Source: Filomicrobium sp.
GTDB taxonomy: Bacteria > Pseudomonadota > Alphaproteobacteria > Rhizobiales > Hyphomicrobiaceae
NCBI GenBank assembly: GCA_017792465.1
Contig: CP051234.1
Coordinates: 3,008,501-3,072,500 of the forward strand
Direction: 5' to 3'
Length of the DNA: 64,000 nt
Each line of letters begins with the position of its first letter. The first letter of the stretch is position 1. Of the stretch, positions 1-8,183 are shown piece by piece. The notes beneath the pieces were generated by a model. It saw nothing but the letters and a program-made list of their open reading frames with translations, had not been told where the DNA came from and made no database searches. A program made the position numbers and the translations under genes.

Positions 1-765
1 GAACCGGGTGGGTTCAAAGTTCTCGATACGGTAGGGCTGGACACCAAAGACGACATGGTTCGCATCCGTCTCGATGGGAACGACCGTGCAGTCGGTTCCA
101 TCCGGTTGAGGGCCTGGGTCGAGGATGTCGTCCTTCGCAAAGCCGAGATCGTTTTCGAGAACGGCGATCGTCAGGAAGTCAAGATTCGCGACCGTTTGGA
201 GCCGGGGCAAGCGACACCGCCGATCGATCTGCTTGGTTATCGCCGCAAGATCCAGCGTGTCGACTTGACGTTGAAACCGCAGCGCGGTCGCAGCGAGTAT
301 GCGCGCATTGACCTGCTCGGAAAGGCTGCCCCGGCTGGGCATTACGAGCGTGGCCGCGACAATGGCAAGCGTGGCCGCGATTTGCGTGATCGCGATCGCG
401 GTCGGGATCATGATCGCCGTGGTGGTCTGGGTCGCGACTGGGAGCTTCTGGGCACTCGGAAAGCTGCCATCTTCAGCAAAGACAGCGATGTCTTTCCAAT
501 CGGGAAATCGAAAGGCCGGTTCACGACCATTCGTGTGCGCGCATTGGAACAAGATGTGCAGATGTATGGCATGACGATCATCTATGGAAACGGCAATCGC
601 GAAGACGTCGGGATTTATGGGACGCTGAGAGAGGGCGAGCTTTCGCAACCTTTCGATCTGAAAGGTAAGCGCCGTTTCATCGATAAGATCGAGTTCAAGT
701 ATCGCACCAAGCTCAATCTGAAGGGGCAAGGCGAAGTTGAACTTTGGGGAAAGAGTGCTGGTTGA
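1..765 (+). CDS. Hypothetical protein with two DUF2541-like beta-rich domains (5' end cut by window)
   Basis: The reading frame is open from base 1, so the gene begins upstream; the first in-frame ATG (55) is probably internal. The visible part has two similar domains of about 100 residues. Each has alternating short hydrophobic strands and the pattern 'F.NGD/YGNGN....... L..G....P.DL.G.RR.I..V....'. The first runs to about residue 92 counted from the ATG at 55, and the second covers 128-236. A linker rich in Arg, Gly and Asp (about 95-127) separates them. This resembles the DUF2541 family of small exported alphaproteobacterial proteins; that is my recollection of the family pattern and is not a search result. 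No function is known. A strong terminator follows at 843-869. Any signal peptide would lie outside the window. Confidence 0.7.
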   Translation, partial: EPGGFKVLDTVGLDTKDDMVRIRLDGNDRAVGSIRLRAWVEDVVLRKAEIVFENGDRQEVKIRDRLEPGQATPPIDLLGYRRKIQRVDLTLKPQRGRSEYARIDLLGKAAPAGHYERGRDNGKRGRDLRDRDRGRDHDRRGGLGRDWELLGTRKAAIFSKDSDVFPIGKSKGRFTTIRVRALEQDVQMYGMTIIYGNGNREDVGIYGTLREGELSQPFDLKGKRRFIDKIEFKYRTKLNLKGQGEVELWGKSAG

Positions 766-842
766 CGCTTGAAGCTCTCCACGCAGTCGCCAGCAGATAG
801 TCTGGGTAACGGCGAGAAGAGCGATCTCATTGGAAAACATTT

Positions 843-869
843 AAGCCGCCCTTTTGGGGCGGCTTTTTT
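843..869 (+). terminator. Rho-independent terminator after the DUF2541-like gene
   Basis: A 9-bp GC-rich stem (aagccgccc at 843-851 with gggcggctt at 857-865) has a 5-base loop and is followed by a T tract. It ends the plus-strand gene that stops at 765. It also lies just past the stop of the minus-strand gene ending at 886, so it may act in both directions, but the T tract favours the plus strand. Confidence 0.88.
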
Positions 870-885
870 GATTGTTTTTCGTGAC

Positions 886-1329
886 TTAAGGGCTTGATGC
901 GTTCCAGACCGCATCGTCCTGATAATTTGCGGGCGGGTTGGCTTCCAGTTCGGCTGATCTGGTTTCGATCTCAGCAAGCTGCAGCTCTGAATTTTCCAGT
1001 TCGGCCGCGCGCGCGCTTTCGTCGGGTGTCCAGTTGGCTTCTCCCTTGCGCAACAGCCGCACAGCTTCGCGGGTGGCGTTGCCGACGATTTCGTCGAATT
1101 CCGCCTTGTTGGATGCGCCGACGAGCAGGCGCTGTCTGCGGTCGCGTTCAGCGCGCACGTCGGCTGCCGTCGGTGGCGGTTTCTGGTAGGCGGAGATCGG
1201 GACGGCATTCGTCACCAGCGCCGCATAGTCCTTATTGGCCGGGTCTTTCGGCACATTGGTTTCAACGATCCCATCCGAGACGAGAATGACGGTTTCTTCC
1301 GGGTTGGCATATTTTGCGGTGATCGGCAT
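886..1329 (-). CDS. Phage tail-assembly-chaperone-like protein
   Basis: A 147-residue protein whose ATG at 1329 lies four bases after the TAA of the DUF2793 gene (1334-2836), so the two are surely one transcript. The C-terminal half is a charged helical region with regularly spaced ERDRR, AELENSELQLAEIE and SAELEANPP elements and ends in a YQDD..W motif. That layout is typical of small chaperone-like or tail-fibre-assembly proteins encoded after phage tail-fibre genes. The family assignment rests on this pattern and on the neighbour. A longer start at 1386 is possible but would overlap the upstream gene, and the short spacing favours 1329. It could also be a GTA accessory protein. Confidence 0.6.
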   Translation of the reverse strand: MPITAKYANPEETVILVSDGIVETNVPKDPANKDYAALVTNAVPISAYQKPPPTAADVRAERDRRQRLLVGASNKAEFDEIVGNATREAVRLLRKGEANWTPDESARAAELENSELQLAEIETRSAELEANPPANYQDDAVWNASSP

Positions 1330-1333
1330 TTTC

Positions 1334-2836
1334 TTAGAGTTCCGCCTCTGCTGTGTAGTGGCCGCGTGCGAAGGTGCCAGAACCATTGAGGCCGTGGCCG
1401 GACAGGAGCAAATTGACGATAAACTGCCGGTTGCTGAGCCAGCTGGACACGCTGCATGGCGCAGTCGTATAGCCGCTCGTAAGGACTGCCCAATTGCCGA
1501 TCGCGACGCCAGTTCCGTGGTTGGGATAAAATGTCATTGTCGGTGTCGCGCGCATTTCGACCGGGAACATGATTCCTTGCGTGGCGATGTTTGAAATATT
1601 CCAGTCGAACGCTGCGTAGGTGATGTCCGTGGCGTTGGTCGCCGCGGGTGTTGTATCGAGTGGGAACGATTTGCAGTAATAACGCTGGCAGCGCAGCAGC
1701 TCTTCTGAAAGCGGTCGGTATTCCCAAACGGTCGCGTCCGTGCCGACTTCCAGCTTGACCTTGTCGAAGGTGACGGCGCCGGAAGTTGGCGACAATTTCA
1801 CTGAGATGTTGCCGGTTGATCCGCCTGGGATCGCGATGGTTGCAGATTTCTGTCCGCTGCCGGCAGTGATTGTCCCGGTTTCGCCGGCAACATCGTAGCT
1901 GAGGCTGCCATCTGTGAGGTTCCAAACGCTCAATGTGACGTCGAGACCGGCAAGGCCCGGTGGAGATAGTTCCACCACCTGCTCGGTTGTGCCGCTCGTT
2001 AGCGTGATGACGCCGGTTGTTGCGTTGCGCGAGAGGCTGGCTGCGCCGCCGCTGGCCTTCCATCGATCGAAGCCGTAAACGCCTGAGCTTAGCGAACCGC
2101 CAGCAAAGCCTCGCTGGTTGATGCGGAGGTCACCGTTGGTCAGCAAGGACCGACGCAAGCCGGAACCGCCGCCGCCGCCACTTAAGGTCGTATTGGGGAA
2201 GGAAACCTCGCCGCTGGCCTTGTCGATGAGGATTGCTTCGTTCCAGGTCGATCCGTCGCTGCTGACTTTGAAATGGAAATCATCATCGCCTGTTAGCCCC
2301 AGCTCGGCGCGGCCGGAAAACCCGGTTTGATAGAGCAAAGATGCGGTGTCTGCGGCTGCAGCCTTGTTGACTTTGAGCTGGTGGCCGTTGCCTTCGTGAT
2401 TGAAGAGCGAAGCTGGAGAAGCAACCGAGAGGCGATTGGTCGTGTCAGCGGTCGCGTTGACCCCGACGAGCGAGACCGGGTTGACGCTCATAGAGCCGCC
2501 ATCGAGTGAGACCCAGCTCGTGCCATTGAACACGATGGCGATGCCTTCGTCTTCAAGCCATAGAATCCAGCCGGACTGCGGTTGGTAGAACATCCAAGCG
2601 CCGTCCTGGTAGGCGGCGATGTTGCCATCTTGGTCGGCCCAATCGTCGGTTGCGGAAGCAGCCACCAGATATCTCGCGCCGGCGGTCGGGCTTGCCGGAG
2701 GCGTCGCCAGATCTCGGTCGGTCACGGCCAATTGCACAACTGCGTCAAGGGCACGCAGCGCTTCGTTGTGTGTGACGTGTTTTTGCGCCTGGGCCGCGAT
2801 GATGTAGGGCAGTCCCAAGTTCTCGGTTTCCTGCAT
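1334..2836 (-). CDS. DUF2793 phage/GTA fibre-like protein
   Basis: A 500-residue protein. The N-terminal 120 residues carry the DUF2793 signature: a QETENLGLPYI start, 'AQKHVTHNEAL..LD..VQL' and a series of W/G-rich turns (AYQDGAWMFYQPQ, WLEDEGIAIVFNGTSW). A Gly-rich linker near residue 230 leads to a jelly-roll-like, carbohydrate-binding type beta domain. The C-terminal part contains 'LLRCQRYYCKSFP', an element common in phage tail-fibre and receptor-binding proteins. Start 2836 is chosen because DUF2793 homology begins there; the frame extends to 2920. DUF2793 proteins are known from alphaproteobacterial prophages and gene-transfer-agent loci. Here only this gene and the short chaperone-like gene remain, with no capsid, portal or terminase nearby, so this is a satellite module or a remnant. 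Confidence 0.8.
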   Translation of the reverse strand: MQETENLGLPYIIAAQAQKHVTHNEALRALDAVVQLAVTDRDLATPPASPTAGARYLVAASATDDWADQDGNIAAYQDGAWMFYQPQSGWILWLEDEGIAIVFNGTSWVSLDGGSMSVNPVSLVGVNATADTTNRLSVASPASLFNHEGNGHQLKVNKAAAADTASLLYQTGFSGRAELGLTGDDDFHFKVSSDGSTWNEAILIDKASGEVSFPNTTLSGGGGGSGLRRSLLTNGDLRINQRGFAGGSLSSGVYGFDRWKASGGAASLSRNATTGVITLTSGTTEQVVELSPPGLAGLDVTLSVWNLTDGSLSYDVAGETGTITAGSGQKSATIAIPGGSTGNISVKLSPTSGAVTFDKVKLEVGTDATVWEYRPLSEELLRCQRYYCKSFPLDTTPAATNATDITYAAFDWNISNIATQGIMFPVEMRATPTMTFYPNHGTGVAIGNWAVLTSGYTTAPCSVSSWLSNRQFIVNLLLSGHGLNGSGTFARGHYTAEAEL

Positions 2837-3046
2837 GCTGCCGTGGCTCCGCTGCAACCCATTGAAACGATGGCCTAATCTTGCTTGCGTCTGGGCTCGG
2901 CGGGGATAAGTCCTAGGCAAGAGGCATGGGCTCGGGAGCGCTTCTTTGGCGGGGAGAAGGCGGCGGTTGGGTTCGCGCTTTGTGGCGTCCTGTGCTAGAG
3001 CGCGCTTGAAATAAGACGAACCACTAAGTCAGGAGCCCAAGCAGGC

Positions 3047-3892
3047 ATGACCGATATCGATATCCGTTCGCTCGCCGAGAAATTGACCGATACGGCCCTG
3101 AAGGCCGGTGTCGTGACGCTCAAATATTTCAAGAGCGATGATGCCGGGGTGACGTCCAAAGCCGATGGCAGCCCGGTGACGTTGGCCGATCAGGAAGCCG
3201 AAGTTCTCATTCTCGACGACCTCAAAAAGCTGGTCCCGGATATCCCTGTGATTGCCGAAGAGGCTGTCAGTCGCGGTGAGATTCCAGATGTCGGTGCGCG
3301 CTTCTTCCTGGTCGATCCGCTTGATGGCACCAAGGAATTCACCGGGGGCTCGGGGCAGTTCACGGTCAACATCGGGCTTGTCGAAAACGGACAGCCGATC
3401 TTCGGCATCGTCTATGCGCCTGCGCTGGGAGACATCTACGTTACCCTTGGGCCGGGCGAGGCCGCGCATGCGAAAGTCGCTGATCCGATCAAGGCGGCCG
3501 AAAGCGGCTTCAAGGCGCTGGAGTTCAGCCCGCTCAAGACGTGTGATGTTCCAAGCGACGGCTTGACGGTGGTTGCTAGCCGTTCGCATGGATCATCAGA
3601 AGGCGAAGCCTGGCTTGACGGTTTGCCGATGTCGGTCAAAGGGCGGCGCAATATCGGTTCGTCCTTGAAGTTTTGCCTCGTCGCAGCAGGCGAAGCCGAT
3701 CTTTATCCGCGGCATGGGCCGACGATGGAGTGGGATACTTCGGCCGGCCATGCGGTGCTGGCGGCTGCCGGTGGGATCGTCACGAAGCTCGACGGGGCGC
3801 CGTTCGTTTATGGCAAAACGGATGAGGGTTATCGCAACACCGGCTTTATCGCCTTTTCGGGTGAGGCGCTGAAGGCGAAGTTGGCTTCTTGA
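3047..3892 (+). CDS. cysQ: 3'(2'),5'-bisphosphate nucleotidase CysQ
   Basis: A 281-residue cytoplasmic enzyme of the inositol monophosphatase/FIG superfamily. It removes the 3' phosphate from PAP or PAPS, recycling the by-product of sulfate assimilation and sulfotransfer. Metal-binding motif 1 (DPLDGTKEF, from Asp90) and motif 2 (WDTSAGHA, from Trp229) are intact, and the acidic EEA near residue 70 supplies the third ligand. Length matches CysQ (about 250-280). The start at 3047 precedes the conserved N-terminal helix. It stands alone between minus-strand genes, and no sulfate-assimilation gene is adjacent. General inositol monophosphatase is the alternative, but the KEFTGG continuation of motif 1 favours CysQ. 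Confidence 0.93.
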   Translation: MTDIDIRSLAEKLTDTALKAGVVTLKYFKSDDAGVTSKADGSPVTLADQEAEVLILDDLKKLVPDIPVIAEEAVSRGEIPDVGARFFLVDPLDGTKEFTGGSGQFTVNIGLVENGQPIFGIVYAPALGDIYVTLGPGEAAHAKVADPIKAAESGFKALEFSPLKTCDVPSDGLTVVASRSHGSSEGEAWLDGLPMSVKGRRNIGSSLKFCLVAAGEADLYPRHGPTMEWDTSAGHAVLAAAGGIVTKLDGAPFVYGKTDEGYRNTGFIAFSGEALKAKLAS

Positions 3893-3945
3893 GCGGCGAG
3901 GCTCGGGCTAGAGGCTTGAGACCATCGGTTTGGCGCACGCGTCGA

Positions 3946-4962
3946 TCAAGACGCGTTGCCGTAGAACGCGCGATACCATTCGACGAAGCGCGCGATTCCC
4001 GTTTCGATCGGCGTATCGGGTCTGAAGCCGACGTCGGCTTTGAGGTCGGCGACGTCGGCGAACGTGGCGAGCACGTCTCCGGGCTGCATGGGCAGGAAGT
4101 TCTTTTCCGCCGTGCGGCCGATCGTTTTTTCAAGCGCTGCGATCATGTCCATCAATTCGACGGGTTCGGAGTTGCCGATATTGTAGATGCGGTAGGGTGC
4201 ATGTGAGGTCGCCGGGCCGGTCGGACCTTCAGAATCCCAATCTGGATTTCCTTGCGGGAGGACATCGGCTGTGCGGATGACACCCTCGACAACGTCGTCA
4301 ATGTAAGTGAAATCGCGCGCGTGCTTGCCGTTGTTGAAGATGTCGATGGGTTCGCCGGCCAGCATCCGCTTGGTGAACTTGAATAGCGCCATGTCGGGGC
4401 GTCCCCACGGACCATAGACGGTGAAGAAGCGCAGTCCGGTTACGGGTAGTGCGTAGAGATGGGCGTAGGTGTGCGCCATCAGTTCGTCGGATTTTTTGGT
4501 TGCCGCGTAGAGGCTGACGGGATGGTCGACGTTATCGGAGACCGCGAACGGCATTTTGGTATTGGCGCCGTAGACCGAACTCGAGGAGGCGAACACCAGG
4601 TGTTCGACGCCATGATGGCGGCAGCCTTCGAGGATGTGGAGCATGCCGACGATGTTGGAATCGACATAAGCGTGCGGGTTCTCGATCGAGTAACGCACGC
4701 CGGCCTGGGCGGCCAGGTGGATGACGCGCTGGGGTTTATGGTCGGCAAACAGCGCCTCCATGCCCTCGCGATCTTTAAGATCGAGTTTTAGAAACTTGAA
4801 ATTGGGGTGGTCTGAGATCTGGGCGAGGCGCGCCTCTTTGAGGCTGACGTCATAGTAGTCGTTGAGGTTATCGAAGCCGGTGACTTCGTGCCCTTGCTCT
4901 AAAAGCGCCTTTGCCGTGTGGTAGCCGATGAAGCCTGCTGCGCCGCTGACCAGATATCGCAT
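3946..4962 (-). CDS. UDP-glucuronate 4-epimerase (NAD-dependent epimerase/dehydratase)
   Basis: A 338-residue short-chain-dehydrogenase-type sugar epimerase that interconverts UDP-glucuronate and UDP-galacturonate, a precursor of capsule, LPS core and exopolysaccharide. The Rossmann motif GAAGFIG lies at residues 7-13. The 'NLNDYYDVSLKEARL' stretch typical of the GlcA epimerase (LpsL/Cap1J) subgroup follows near residue 30. The catalytic Tyr152 and Lys156 lie in YAATK. Start 4962 (MRYLVSG) is preferred over an in-frame start at 5091, because homology begins at the Rossmann strand. The substrate call is by subgroup resemblance. It is supported by the UDP-glucose dehydrogenase gene at 8184-9491, whose product would feed it. 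Confidence 0.88.
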   Translation of the reverse strand: MRYLVSGAAGFIGYHTAKALLEQGHEVTGFDNLNDYYDVSLKEARLAQISDHPNFKFLKLDLKDREGMEALFADHKPQRVIHLAAQAGVRYSIENPHAYVDSNIVGMLHILEGCRHHGVEHLVFASSSSVYGANTKMPFAVSDNVDHPVSLYAATKKSDELMAHTYAHLYALPVTGLRFFTVYGPWGRPDMALFKFTKRMLAGEPIDIFNNGKHARDFTYIDDVVEGVIRTADVLPQGNPDWDSEGPTGPATSHAPYRIYNIGNSEPVELMDMIAALEKTIGRTAEKNFLPMQPGDVLATFADVADLKADVGFRPDTPIETGIARFVEWYRAFYGNAS

Positions 4963-5160
4963 GGGATCAATTCTCTTTGACTTGGCAGGCGCCAGGGCTT
5001 GGAAGTCGCCCGCATTCGGGCGATACGTTGCGGGCGAATTGCGAACCGGCGCCTTTGCCCTACGATTAGGAAGGGGCGGCGCCGCAGTCAATCACGCAAC
5101 TGCATTCTCGAACTGTGCCGATATGCGTCCTTGCGGCACTCCAGCTCAAAATCGATCACT

Positions 5161-6591
5161 ATGACTCACAGGCTCAATCGACCCACTGAAGACGTTCTGG
5201 CACGCTTGAGTGCTGTTGTCGGCCCCGGACAAGCTTTGAGCGCGCCGGAGGATCAGGCGCGCTATTTGACCGAATGGCGTGATCTCTACGTCGGCAAAAC
5301 GCCGTTGGTCTTGCGGCCGGGCTCAACAGAAGAAGTGTCCGAAATCCTCAAGATTGCCAACGAAGCTCGTATCGGCGTCGTGCCTCAGGGTGGAAACACC
5401 GGGCTGGTTGGCGCTCAGGTACCATTCGAGGCTGGCGACGAAATCGTCGTCTCTTTGGAGCGGCTCAACAAGGTGCGGCATGTGGATCCCGCAGCAGGGT
5501 ATATGGTTGTCGAAGCGGGGGTGATCCTGGCGGACGTTCAAACGGCGGCTGAAGATGCGGGAGCGTTGTTCCCCTTGAGCCTTGGATCGGAAGGAACCTG
5601 CCGGATCGGGGGCAACCTGGGGTCCAACGCGGGCGGCGTCCAGGTTCTGAGCTACGGCAACACCCGCGATCTGACGCTGGGTCTGGAAGTGGTGCTGGCG
5701 GACGGGCGCATCTGGGATGGCCTGCGCGCGCTGAAGAAGGACAACACGGGCTATGACCTGAAGGACCTATTCATCGGCGCCGAAGGTACGCTGGGTATCA
5801 TCACAGCGGCGGTGCTTAAGCTCTTTCCGCGACCGGTCGAGAAGGCGACGGCCTTCGTTGCGCTTTCGGGGCTCGACGCGGCGCAGGACTTGTTTGAGCG
5901 GGCGCGGGCGGCGGCAGGAACGAATCTGACGGCGTTTGAGTTCATGGCGGGGTGGTGCGTCGATGTCGTCGTGCGCCATATGCCCGGTAACCGCCGGCCG
6001 CTTGAAGGTGACGCGCCGTGGTATGTGCTGATGGAGATTTCGAGCGGACGGCCCGATGGCAATGCGCAATCGACTTTGGAAAGCCTGCTGGAAGGCGCCA
6101 TGGAAGATGGGCACGTCGTCGATGCGGTTCTTGCGCAATCGCTTGATCAAGCCAACCAGCTCTGGAAGTTGCGCGAAGATATGTCGGAAGCGCAAAAGTA
6201 CGAGGGCGGGTCGATTAAGCACGACATCTCGGTTCCGGTTGCGGCCATTCCCGAATACGTGCGGCGGGCCGAAGATGTGGTGCAAGGAGTTTGCAAAGGC
6301 GCGAAGCCGTTTGTTTTCGGGCACTATGGCGACGGCAATCTGCACTACAACGTGACCCAGCCAGAGGGGATGGATAAGCAGGCCTACCTCGAATTGTGGG
6401 ATGTGATGAGCGAGGCCGTGCATGATCTCGTCGTCAGTATGGGCGGGTCTATCTCAGCCGAGCACGGCATTGGCCGTATGAAGAAACATCAACTTGCGAA
6501 ATACCGTTCGGCGGTTGAACTCGATATGATGCGAGCCGTGAAAAATGCGCTCGATCCGAACGGTATTATGAACCCCGGCAAGCTGATCTGA
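5161..6591 (+). CDS. FAD-binding 2-hydroxyacid dehydrogenase, GlcD/D2HGDH type
   Basis: A 476-residue flavoprotein of the PCMH/GlcD family. It oxidises a D-2-hydroxy acid (D-lactate, D-2-hydroxyglutarate or glycolate-like) to the 2-oxo acid. The FAD-binding domain has 'VLRPGSTEEVSEIL' and 'VVPQGGNTGLVGAQ' near residues 45-90 and 'SEGTCRIGGNLGSNAGG' near 145. The C-terminal FAD-oxidase domain has 'FGHYGDGNLHYNV' and ends in 'SAEHGIGRMKK' and 'DPNGIMNPGKL', all typical. Start 5161 is used because the frame upstream (to 4999) overlaps the divergent epimerase promoter region and lacks homology. There are no glcE/glcF partners, so it is probably the single-subunit D-2-hydroxyglutarate or D-lactate dehydrogenase subgroup; the exact substrate is not determined. 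Confidence 0.87.
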   Translation: MTHRLNRPTEDVLARLSAVVGPGQALSAPEDQARYLTEWRDLYVGKTPLVLRPGSTEEVSEILKIANEARIGVVPQGGNTGLVGAQVPFEAGDEIVVSLERLNKVRHVDPAAGYMVVEAGVILADVQTAAEDAGALFPLSLGSEGTCRIGGNLGSNAGGVQVLSYGNTRDLTLGLEVVLADGRIWDGLRALKKDNTGYDLKDLFIGAEGTLGIITAAVLKLFPRPVEKATAFVALSGLDAAQDLFERARAAAGTNLTAFEFMAGWCVDVVVRHMPGNRRPLEGDAPWYVLMEISSGRPDGNAQSTLESLLEGAMEDGHVVDAVLAQSLDQANQLWKLREDMSEAQKYEGGSIKHDISVPVAAIPEYVRRAEDVVQGVCKGAKPFVFGHYGDGNLHYNVTQPEGMDKQAYLELWDVMSEAVHDLVVSMGGSISAEHGIGRMKKHQLAKYRSAVELDMMRAVKNALDPNGIMNPGKLI

Positions 6592-6670
6592 GCGCCGGTT
6601 TTGCGAAGCTTATTTGGTGCGGCCGCTCTTAGATGATGAGTACGGCGCCGGCCCTCTGCAGCGAAGGACA

Positions 6671-7720
6671 ATGCACGCGATGGAATTCACGAAACTCGGC
6701 CGCACGGATATTGAAGTCAGCCGCATCTGTCTTGGAACGATGACTTGGGGCATCCAGAACACGGAGGCGGAAGGCCACGAGCAGATGGACTATGCCTTGA
6801 GCCAGGGCGTCAATTTCTGGGACACGGCCGAGATGTATCCGATCCGCGCCGGTAAGGAGTTGAGCGGGCGTACCGAGGAGATCATCGGCACCTGGTTTCA
6901 GAAGAACCCAGGGCGGCGCAAAGACGTGGTTTTGGCAACAAAGATTACTGGTGCGGGGAGCCAGGCTGTTCGCGATGGCCGTGGCATTGATGCCAAAGAG
7001 ATCAAGATCGCGGTTGAGGGAAGCCTCAAACGCCTGCAGACCGACTACATCGATCTTTATCAGTTCCACTGGCCGCAACGGGGCAGCTATCACTTCCAGC
7101 AGTACTGGAATTACGATCCGTCCAAGCAAAACAAGGCGCAGGTCCACGACAATCTCCTGGAGAGTTTGCGCGCGGTCGGCGATCTTGTTGAAGAAGGCAA
7201 GATCCGGGCTTTCGGCGTGTCAGACGATACGGTCTGGGGCGTGATGCAGCTTCTTCGCTTTTCAGATGAATTTGGATTGCCGCGGGTCCAGTCGGTGCAA
7301 AATGAGTACAGCCTCTTGTCGCGGCAATTCGATCTAGACTGGGCGGAAGCGGCTCATCACGAGGATGTCGGGCTTTTGGCCTGGTCGCCGCTGGCGATGG
7401 GGATCTTGAGCGGCAAGTATCTGGATGGCGACGTGCCTGCGAACTCGCGCAAGGTGCTGCTTGATGGGATGTCGCGCGAAAACGAACAGTCGAATGCCGC
7501 GACGCGCGAATACGTCGAGCTTGCGCGCGCGCAAGGGCTCGATCCGTGCCAGATGGCGATTGCCTTCACACTGGAACGGCCGTTCACGACAGCCAGCATC
7601 ATCGGCGCCAGCAACATGGATCAGCTGAAGATTGCGATTGATGCTGGAGAGCTGAAGCTCTCAAAGGACGTCTTGAAAGGGATCGCGCGCATTCATCGCA
7701 AATATCCGATGCCGTTCTGA
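6671..7720 (+). CDS. Aldo/keto reductase, Tas-like
   Basis: A 349-residue (beta/alpha)8 NADP(H)-dependent oxidoreductase. It resembles the Tas subgroup closely: 'LGRTDIEVSRICLGTMTWG' at the N-terminus, 'DTAEMYP' carrying the catalytic Asp and Tyr (near residues 53-58), 'LQTDYIDLYQFHWPQR' with the catalytic His, and the late cofactor motif 'IIGASNMDQLK'. The ATG at 6671 has gaagga a few bases upstream; an in-frame ATG at 6680 is an alternative. It lies 80 bp after the flavoprotein gene in the same direction and may share its transcript. The physiological substrate is unknown; Tas of E. coli is named from a suppressor phenotype. Confidence 0.88.
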   Translation: MHAMEFTKLGRTDIEVSRICLGTMTWGIQNTEAEGHEQMDYALSQGVNFWDTAEMYPIRAGKELSGRTEEIIGTWFQKNPGRRKDVVLATKITGAGSQAVRDGRGIDAKEIKIAVEGSLKRLQTDYIDLYQFHWPQRGSYHFQQYWNYDPSKQNKAQVHDNLLESLRAVGDLVEEGKIRAFGVSDDTVWGVMQLLRFSDEFGLPRVQSVQNEYSLLSRQFDLDWAEAAHHEDVGLLAWSPLAMGILSGKYLDGDVPANSRKVLLDGMSRENEQSNAATREYVELARAQGLDPCQMAIAFTLERPFTTASIIGASNMDQLKIAIDAGELKLSKDVLKGIARIHRKYPMPF

Positions 7721-7910
7721 TTTGCGGACGGGCAAAGGTCGCGCCGGCGACGCGCTTGGCTGCGATTGGGCGTCAGTCAAAATGTCGCGTGCGGACGCCT
7801 ATGTGGATTTGACCTCGGTCAAAGATCACGAATTCAAGTGCAGTATTTTTCCATGCAATTTAATGCCGATAATTCTCGATTAAAAAAACAAATTCTATGA
7901 GGAACATCCA

Positions 7911-8168
7911 ATGGATCGGCCTTTGTTGCGTCGGGTCGAAATGCGCGCGCGCCGAATGAATGACATGGTCGCTGCGTTGCAAGTCGATGAGATTGCGCTC
8001 ATCCGCGCGAAGTCCGGGGAGGGCTATTCGGAAGCGCGTTCCAAATGCCTGCACTGCATCAATGCGAGCGAATGCCTGCATTGGCTGCAAGTCGAAGAGG
8101 TCGACAAGGACGCGCCGGAGTTTTGTCCCAACTACGATCTCTTCAAGACCTGCCAAAGGAGCTGCTAA
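7911..8168 (+). CDS. Small Cys-rich DUF6455-like protein
   Basis: An 85-residue protein with ATG at 7911 and an AGGA-containing ribosome site (tatgaggaacatcc). A basic N-terminal helix is followed by 'CLHCINASECLHWL', then 'FCPNYDLFKTC' and a terminal C.R.SC. Six to seven Cys in a fixed pattern are typical of the DUF6455 family of small alphaproteobacterial proteins. The pattern suggests a metal or Fe-S site, but no function is established. It is encoded alone between the aldo/keto reductase and the convergent UDP-glucose dehydrogenase. The upstream gap is AT-rich. Confidence 0.75.
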   Translation: MDRPLLRRVEMRARRMNDMVAALQVDEIALIRAKSGEGYSEARSKCLHCINASECLHWLQVEEVDKDAPEFCPNYDLFKTCQRSC

Positions 8169-8183
8169 GCGGCTTTCAGCTGC

